Below are positions 60,491 through 64,000 of a stretch of DNA of 64,000 nt, piece after piece. Within the stretch, counting starts at the first letter, position 1. Each line of letters begins with the position of its first letter. Both the position numbers and the translations under genes were made by a program. The notes under the pieces were generated by a model. That model was not told the origin of the DNA, made no database searches, and saw only the letters and a list, made by a program, of their open reading frames with translations. Source of the DNA: Bdellovibrionales bacterium (GTDB taxonomy: Bacteria; Bdellovibrionota; Bdellovibrionia; Bdellovibrionales; UBA1609); the NCBI GenBank assembly GCA_020850475.1, contig JADZEO010000155.1, forward strand, positions 1 to 64,000, read 5' to 3'.

Positions 60491-61915
60491 CTAATCACTT
60501 ACCTGTGGTGAATTCAGCATCTCATGCCCGCGTGACAATCCCTGACGCGCAACCCATCTCAAATTAGGACGAGCACTGCTCTCCTCTAATTTGAGCTGGT
60601 CGGCGCTCAAGGTAGCCAAAATGTTTATAAAACCCATTAGGGCATGTTGAACATTATCGACTCTAATTACATTTTCAGAGTTGTTGGTGCGCACTCCGCC
60701 TCTTACGACTTGCGGATTGGGAACATAGAAAAGATCGTAGTCGTTTTTGTATTGTAGCTCCTGAATACTGCGAATCCCGCGTACCATCGCAATTTGGTAG
60801 GTCTTGGCCCTCTGTTTATCTTTCACCGCGGCCGCCAAGCGATAGGCATCAATGAGCCCTTCCAAATACACTCCCGTCGAAGAAGCGTGTGGAGGACCAT
60901 AAGGATGGACGGGCGAAAAAAATTGTCCTCGCTCGTCAGCCAATACTCCACCCTGATCCCATTGTTGCATGGTGGTTACCAACCAATCGTTCATTTTAAA
61001 AATCGCCTTCTCCAAGCGACGATCTTTGGTTAATTTCCAAACCCGGTAGTAAGCCTGGGTGTGCCATGGCACAAAGGCGGGATTCCGTTCTCGTTGGTGG
61101 TAGACATTGTAGTAATAGTTAAAGGACAGCATGAATCGGCCGAACACCTCTTGATCATACTTTTCCTCCAAAAGTGCCGCCCACAATAGTAAAGCCTCAC
61201 CCGGATAGAAGTTTTGGTTGTCATTTTGCGCCGACTGATAATGCGTGCGGAAGGAACCATCGGGTTGCCACATTCTTAATATGCCCAACAACAGATTCTG
61301 GTACTGACGCGAGTATTGAGCCCGCAGTTTTGATTCGTGAATCGCCAAGGCGGCCAGCGCCATCGCTCCGAGCTTGCGCGAGCCCTCGAACTCAATCACC
61401 CCCACCCCGTCGATTTCCCGATAAAAGTTCTTAAAATTATAGGCAAAATTGCGCTGGATTTTGTCCTGAAGCTCTTTGCGTTCTGGATGGGCGTTTGACC
61501 ACCGCACCAGACTCACCGTCGCCATAAACTGGCGAATCATGTTGTTTCCCTTACCCTCAAGGCCTTCGCTGGGCTGGTAAAGATAAACCATACGGCCATC
61601 GGGCTGAACGGACTTAAACAGCCAATGCGCCATCAGCTCGGCCGTTTGCCTGGTGGATTGTGGCGAAACCGCTTGTGGCTCGACGACTTGCTTACCTCTT
61701 AACAGAGACGCAATTTCAATGTTGTCGCCAACTCCTGGACGGAGAGCAAATTCCTGAAAGGCCCATTTTTCACTGGTAAAGTTCAGCGGATCTTCCTGCT
61801 CCAGTTGGCTTTGCGCAAACTGATTAATGAGGGGATCCAAATCAAGATTTTGGGCAGTTAATTCGTGGGGACAAATCCAATGGAGGTTTTCTCCAGTCCC
61901 CAAGCGCGCCCCCAA
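60491..61915 (-). CDS. Alpha/alpha-toroid-like protein, C-terminal part of a split gene
   Basis: A frame of 474 codons opening with TTG and no signal peptide. It continues in the same frame from the lipoprotein gene upstream, past a TAA at 61934-61936 and six codons (RTRRGL). Helical repeats with NNMIRQFMATVSLVRWSN, SRKLGAMALAALAIHES, FYPGEALLLWAALLEE and HASSTGVYLEGLIDAYRLA fit an alpha/alpha toroid, as in glucuronyl epimerases and related sugar enzymes. Exact family not fixed. A hairpin terminator follows. Confidence 0.65.
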   Translation of the reverse strand: MGARLGTGENLHWICPHELTAQNLDLDPLINQFAQSQLEQEDPLNFTSEKWAFQEFALRPGVGDNIEIASLLRGKQVVEPQAVSPQSTRQTAELMAHWLFKSVQPDGRMVYLYQPSEGLEGKGNNMIRQFMATVSLVRWSNAHPERKELQDKIQRNFAYNFKNFYREIDGVGVIEFEGSRKLGAMALAALAIHESKLRAQYSRQYQNLLLGILRMWQPDGSFRTHYQSAQNDNQNFYPGEALLLWAALLEEKYDQEVFGRFMLSFNYYYNVYHQRERNPAFVPWHTQAYYRVWKLTKDRRLEKAIFKMNDWLVTTMQQWDQGGVLADERGQFFSPVHPYGPPHASSTGVYLEGLIDAYRLAAAVKDKQRAKTYQIAMVRGIRSIQELQYKNDYDLFYVPNPQVVRGGVRTNNSENVIRVDNVQHALMGFINILATLSADQLKLEESSARPNLRWVARQGLSRGHEMLNSPQVSD

Positions 61916-61933
61916 CAGTCCGCGCCGAGTTCG

Positions 61934-62302
61934 TTATTGTCCTCGTTTTACTTCTCTTTCGGAATTCAACTCTTGCGGCAAGCATAAAATGACGAGACCC
62001 TCACCCTTCTGTTTGTTCATGAGTTGATGAAAGGCCTGTGCCAGCAAGGGGCGCAATTCACTCGAGCGCTCCGTCTTGGCTGACCACACGTTACGGCCTT
62101 GGCTCCAAAGTTTGACGACCGCTCCGCTATTGGTTTTCGACTGACTGGATTCGATCGCCCCTAAAATTTGCTTCCATGTGGTATCCGCGAGCGGAGTCGG
62201 CTGCCGCTGACTGGAGAATTCACACCCGCTCATCGCGAGCGCTAGGATTGGAATCGACACCGCACAGGCCAACCAAGAGCGCCACTGAAATTCGATTGTC
62301 AT
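61934..62302 (-). CDS. Lipoprotein N-terminal part of the split toroid gene
   Basis: The ATG at 62302 has a GGGGGAAG site. Signal peptide with lipobox AMSGC. The 100-residue mature part (VVKLWSQGRNVWSAKTERSS...LLAQAFHQLM) ends in TAA within a stretch that would read on in frame into GLLGARLGTGENLHWICP. Together the two pieces make a lipoprotein of about 600 residues. The stop looks like a nonsense change; a natural two-gene arrangement is less likely because the second part lacks an export signal. Confidence 0.6.
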   Translation of the reverse strand: MTIEFQWRSWLACAVSIPILALAMSGCEFSSQRQPTPLADTTWKQILGAIESSQSKTNSGAVVKLWSQGRNVWSAKTERSSELRPLLAQAFHQLMNKQKGEGLVILCLPQELNSEREVKRGQ

Positions 62303-62355
62303 AGACTTCCCCCTGTCCATTAACTCAAATTCCCTAAGCAAAATCTCCACTGCCG

Positions 62356-62397
62356 CAAAAAAGTGGGTGCCTGGCCTGAGTAATGAACCAGGCACCC
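62356..62397 (-). terminator. Hairpin terminator of the 62419 gene
   Basis: On the minus strand a perfect 10-bp stem GGGTGCCTGG / CCAGGCACCC with a 13-base loop, then ACTTTTTTGC. It separates the 62419 gene from the lipoprotein gene downstream. Confidence 0.85.
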
Positions 62398-62418
62398 GGG
62401 TTTGGTTTCATCTCAAAG

Positions 62419-62886
62419 TTACGGACCACCACTTCCATCACCATCGCCGCCACCGCTGCCGTCACCGTCACCGCCACCGTAGCAGATGGGGTTATCGGTA
62501 CTCACCCATTGATTGAGGACTTTGTCCCAAACGGTGCAGGGGTAGAGATCTGGTGCCAGGTCTTGGCAAAATGCGGTGTAGCTCGCCAGAGTTTTTGCCC
62601 CGAGGCTCGTCACAAATTGAACGGTGATCCGCGCCTTAGCTCCGCCCTTTGCCCTGCAAGACTGGGTCAAAGAGTACACCAAGTTGCTAGCAAAGATCGA
62701 TTTGCAGTGGGCTTCTAATGTGGATGGCATAAAAGTGTCGTCGTACTTTCGAAACGCCAAGTCAGTACTCGCTAGATTCTGATTTGACGAGTGCACCACT
62801 ACCGTTCGACAGTAAGCATCGGCCGCCCAAGCCGTCGAAGCTGACAGGATCATCGAACCTATCAGAGCAACAAAATACTTCTTCAT
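62419..62886 (-). CDS. Secreted protein with Gly/Asp-rich tail
   Basis: Signal peptide (cleavage near AWA-AD), GGGGGAAC ribosome site. The 130-residue mature part has six cysteines and ends in a GGGDGDGSGGGDGDGSGG tail, a repeat that may bind calcium or act as a flexible linker. No family recognised. Confidence 0.65.
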   Translation of the reverse strand: MKKYFVALIGSMILSASTAWAADAYCRTVVVHSSNQNLASTDLAFRKYDDTFMPSTLEAHCKSIFASNLVYSLTQSCRAKGGAKARITVQFVTSLGAKTLASYTAFCQDLAPDLYPCTVWDKVLNQWVSTDNPICYGGGDGDGSGGGDGDGSGGP

Positions 62887-63081
62887 CTTAGTTCCCCCGT
62901 GTTTTGTTAGTGGGATGTTCTCCCATCGCTAATTTCCCACCCCTACGCGACAGTCTTTGTCGTGTCGACCTGACCAAAAGTTTGGCGGAATCTGCAAATT
63001 CAAGGGGTTAACTTGGGACTTTGGTTGGTAGCCCTGCGGATATCATTAAATAATGAGACACTGGGTGCTACAATTTAACCC

Positions 63082-63969
63082 ATGCCTAAACAACCTGGAG
63101 ATTTGAGCAAAGCCGGCCGCATGCTCCTCGTTTGGGATGCGGTGAAATCTCTCGGACGTGCCTCGCCAGATGATGTGCTCAAAGCTGTTGCTCGACAAAT
63201 GGATCTTCCCAGCGATGACAAAAATCTTCGGCGCAACATTTATCGAGACCTCAAGAGCTTTTCTGACTCTGGCCAGCTGGGGGTCGAGTACTTCACACCC
63301 GATGGCGCCCCCATTACCCCCGACGAAGAAGGCAGCTTCGCGAATGTCCGAGTCGAGTATTTCATCCAAGAAGCGCAGGCCCGAGTTCCTGGCCACGGCC
63401 TACTTGAGGAGCGAGGGGGTTTGTTTGTCCCTTCCACGCAGCGAGACATTGGTTGGCGAATTCAAGTTTTGCAGCAGGATAACTTAAGTGGCTTTGTCAG
63501 TTTTATTTTCGAAACTCGCGATCACAGCTTTCTCAACCTTCAAGTGCCCCTCGCCGAACTGCCGGTCAAAGTGTTAATCGCCCGCGATCCGGGTGCGGAG
63601 AGCAAGCGCACCCCATTTGACGTGCTCAATGAAATTTTGGGACTCCGCTATGGCGTTCTTTACCTCAACAACCGCACTCTGAGTCGACCCGAAGGGAGCG
63701 GCAAGGTGGGGCACGCTTTGGTGGAAATCACTCGCGACGGTAAAGCCGCGCGCATCACCGACCTAGGCTCAAAGTCCGGGACCTTTTGGGCTCCCTCCAC
63801 TCCACGCTACGTGCAAGAAATCAACAAGTTGGGTCACTCCGACGCCACCCTGAGTCCCAACGCTAGCTTGTTTGGCCAAAACATTTCTTGGATCAAATTA
63901 AAGCCTGGCGAAGAGCAAAAACTCCCGCTCTTCATCCTCATGGGAGGCCTCCCCATGCTGGTGGGGTGA
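63082..63969 (+). CDS. FHA-like protein with N-terminal winged helix
   Basis: A 295-residue cytosolic protein. The N-terminal 75 residues look like a winged helix (SPDDVLKAVARQMDLPSDDKNLRRNIYRDLKSF). The C-terminal half holds an FHA pattern: RTLSRPEGSGKVGHALVEI then ITDLGSKSGTFW, where Ser/His bind phosphothreonine in true FHA domains. TACAAT lies at 63069-63074, seven bases before the ATG, so the message may be leaderless. The 195 bases upstream hold no gene. Confidence 0.65.
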   Translation: MPKQPGDLSKAGRMLLVWDAVKSLGRASPDDVLKAVARQMDLPSDDKNLRRNIYRDLKSFSDSGQLGVEYFTPDGAPITPDEEGSFANVRVEYFIQEAQARVPGHGLLEERGGLFVPSTQRDIGWRIQVLQQDNLSGFVSFIFETRDHSFLNLQVPLAELPVKVLIARDPGAESKRTPFDVLNEILGLRYGVLYLNNRTLSRPEGSGKVGHALVEITRDGKAARITDLGSKSGTFWAPSTPRYVQEINKLGHSDATLSPNASLFGQNISWIKLKPGEEQKLPLFILMGGLPMLVG

Positions 63970-64000
63970 GCTGAATTAATTTCTTACCTGACTAGAGATT

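Noticed and set aside
60558-60595. Inverted repeat CTCAAATTAG...CTAATTTGAG resembling the surface-gene palindrome
   Set aside because: It lies inside the coding end of the 60491 gene, is spaced differently, and is not near a start.
1-64000. Reassignment of TAA to an amino acid, suggested by three in-frame TAA codons
   Set aside because: TAA ends many intact genes here (for example those at 1364, 2630, 7438, 13268 and 15194), so it works as a normal stop. Nonsense mutation is simpler.
1-64000. CRISPR arrays, rRNA genes, insertion sequences
   Set aside because: No regularly spaced repeats with spacers, rRNA-like stretches or transposase genes were seen.

Overview
The window looks like a Gram-negative chromosome rich in secreted proteins and lipoproteins, probably a Bdellovibrio-like member of the Bdellovibrionota. 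That assignment is inferred from gene style (many signal peptides and lipoboxes, surface proteins with a GWAC-type domain, little operon structure) and no single marker proves it. It falls into three parts: chromosome (1-24,020), an integrated conjugative element (about 24,021-59,337) and chromosome again (59,338-64,000). The middle part is visibly more AT-rich than its flanks, and nearly all of its genes lie on the minus strand.

Left chromosome. A GH5-type glycoside hydrolase (cut by the window edge), lipoproteins, a secreted HExxH metallopeptidase, mutM, a nucleotidyltransferase-like/winged-helix gene pair, a secreted HNH nuclease, the potassium transporter kup between two paralogous membrane proteins, and a DedA protein. 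From 14 to 23.6 kb there is a surface-protein cluster: beta-propeller proteins, a radical SAM protein, a beta-helix lipoprotein and a long Ig-domain lipoprotein. Several of these genes are broken by in-frame TAA codons. An 11-bp palindrome, CTCAATTTGAG, lies near the starts of several of them.

The element. A tyrosine integrase and an excisionase-like gene sit at the left end, and an intact tRNA-Pro(CGG) bounds the right end. TGTCATCA repeats with 10-11 bp spacing near both ends look like integrase arm sites. A transfer operon (36.4 to 25.5 kb, leftward) encodes VirB2, B3, B4, B5, B6, B8, B9 and B10-like proteins, a lipoprotein, an FtsK-like coupling protein and a Replic_Relax (possible MOBC) protein. 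No VirB11 and no HUH relaxase are visible. The cargo is metal resistance: a CzcCA-type system with a His-rich adaptor, a CusCBA system with a cupredoxin protein, a CDF transporter, small metal-binding proteins and a Fur-family regulator. An ECF sigma/anti-sigma pair appears to drive cusCBA and itself from mirror-image promoters.

The most unusual part is a leftward operon at 44.7-50.7 kb. It encodes an NtrC-type response regulator, a small exported protein, an orphan family-5 peptide-binding protein, a YcaO-family protein and a hybrid histidine kinase. A sigma-54-like promoter precedes it, with TGTTYG-N6-CRAACA palindromes 120-310 bp upstream. The same palindromes occur in pairs upstream of the transfer operon. 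The working inference is a peptide-related sensing system, including a YcaO enzyme, that may control both itself and conjugation.

Right chromosome. tRNA-Pro, rsmE, an alpha/alpha-toroid gene split by another in-frame TAA, a secreted Gly/Asp-tailed protein and an FHA-like protein.
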